Below are positions 63,370-64,000 of a DNA stretch of 64,000 nucleotides, piece after piece (within the stretch, counting starts at the first letter, position 1; every line of letters begins with the position of its first letter). Origin of the DNA: Methylomonas methanica (GTDB taxonomy: Bacteria > Pseudomonadota > Gammaproteobacteria > Methylococcales > Methylomonadaceae); assembly GCA_001644045.1 (NCBI GenBank), contig LUUF01000078.1, positions 1 through 64,000 of the forward strand, in the 5' to 3' direction. A program made the translations under genes and the position numbers. Under the pieces are notes generated by a model. The model did not search any database, was not told the DNA's origin, and was given only the letters and a program-made list of their open reading frames with translations.

Positions 63370-64000
63370 CTGAGATTGTTGTCGGAGTACCGACAATTAC
63401 CGCCTTAATAACCTCACTTCAAGCGGACACCGAGAGAGGGGCAGCGTTATATTTGCATTATGACGCGGTTAGCAATCGATATCTGGTCCACGACATAGAA
63501 ATTGCAAATGAAGCAGATGTACTTTCTGCGTCAGAAATCGAAATTACCTTTGCGCCGCAGTTTCTAACTCGCATAACTAGGCGTGCTCGCGAACAAAAAC
63601 AACATTTGGCGCTACTGCATACGCATCCCAAGGGAGCTCCAGAGTTTTCTTTATTAGATGATGCAACCGAATTTGGGCTTGTCGAATTTATAAAAAAGCG
63701 TATTCCTGATGGAAACGCGTTCTCAATGATACTCTGCGATGGAAAACTAAAAGCTCGGTGGTTTGGAACTCAAGAATCTATTTCTGTGCGGCAAATTGGC
63801 TCAATAATTACTTTTCCAGCCACGAGAAATTCAGAGGACGAAAATAACGAACGCTATGACCGACAAGTTCGAGCATTTGGCGAGCACGGTCAAAGGGTAT
63901 TACGCAATTTATCGGTTGTAATCGTTGGCTTGGGAGGAACTGGATCGGTCGCCGTGCAACAATTGGCGCATCTTGGTGTTGGGACGTTTATTCTCATTGA
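63366..64000 (+). CDS. JAB/JAMM protease-E1 (ThiF) fusion, cut by window edge
   Basis: The frame runs from the ATG overlapping the E2 stop to the window end without a stop (211 residues). The first 145 residues are a JAB domain with an intact metalloprotease motif, LLHTHPKGAPEFSLLDD, i.e. HxH-x7-S-x2-D. An E1-like adenylating domain begins at NERYDRQVRAFGEHGQ with the nucleotide loop VVIVGLGGTGSVAVQQL. One chain thus both processes and activates the modifier. Further operon genes are expected to the right. Confidence 0.88.
   Translation, partial: MTEIVVGVPTITALITSLQADTERGAALYLHYDAVSNRYLVHDIEIANEADVLSASEIEITFAPQFLTRITRRAREQKQHLALLHTHPKGAPEFSLLDDATEFGLVEFIKKRIPDGNAFSMILCDGKLKARWFGTQESISVRQIGSIITFPATRNSEDENNERYDRQVRAFGEHGQRVLRNLSVVIVGLGGTGSVAVQQLAHLGVGTFILI

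Overview
The window looks like chromosomal DNA of a gammaproteobacterium, probably a Methylococcales methanotroph of the Methylomonas/Methylobacter kind. This is an inference from overall gene content, moderate GC and several short interspersed repeats; no marker gene such as rRNA or pmoA lies here. No tRNA, rRNA or CRISPR array was seen.

Layout. (1) 1-6.3 kb: small accessory genes (a DCC-family CxxC protein, a REC-PAS-GGDEF diguanylate cyclase, a MazG-like protein, unknown proteins) and a decayed IS3-family copy that cut a PAS gene. (2) 6.5-10.9 kb: a seven-PAS histidine kinase overlapping a FixJ-type response regulator. (3) 11-13.3 kb: an IS3 remnant and an IS1182-family element. (4) 13.3-40.5 kb: a large aryl-polyene-type gene cluster. 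It holds an aryl-acid ligase, three ketosynthases, two chain-length-factor-like proteins, two hotdog dehydratases, a ketoreductase, three carrier proteins, a glycosyltransferase, an acyltransferase, a thioesterase, a LolA-like carrier and an MMPL exporter, plus two flavin halogenase-like enzymes. The gene set resembles E. coli APE and Xanthomonas xanthomonadin loci. Inserted in it are a stand-alone adenylation protein, a condensation-like protein, a carrier protein and an acyl-CoA-dehydrogenase-like protein that together recall prolyl-carrier-protein/pyrrole chemistry. (5) 40.7-44.5 kb: a defective signal-peptidase-like membrane gene and a moxR-DUF58-tgpA operon whose tgpA is cut off. (6) 44.5-61 kb: a Tn3-superfamily transposon of Tn4651 type (tnpT and tnpS divergent around a palindromic site, tnpA at the far end). 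Its cargo is a LysR regulator, an SDR, an Old Yellow Enzyme, a pirin, an isochorismatase-like hydrolase and a complete HlyD-ABC-ABC2-ABC2-TolC-like exporter. (7) 61.2-64 kb: a divergent WYL regulator of CapW/BrxR type beside an operon of a triple ubiquitin-like protein, an E2-like protein and a JAB-E1 fusion that runs off the window: a bacterial ubiquitin-like conjugation system, probably for defence.

The two points most worth following are the ubiquitin-like operon at the right edge and a family of exact 17-nt insertions. Three of these lie in one IS3 copy and one in an unrelated repeat 26 kb away. Removing each one restores a reading frame or a repeat unit.
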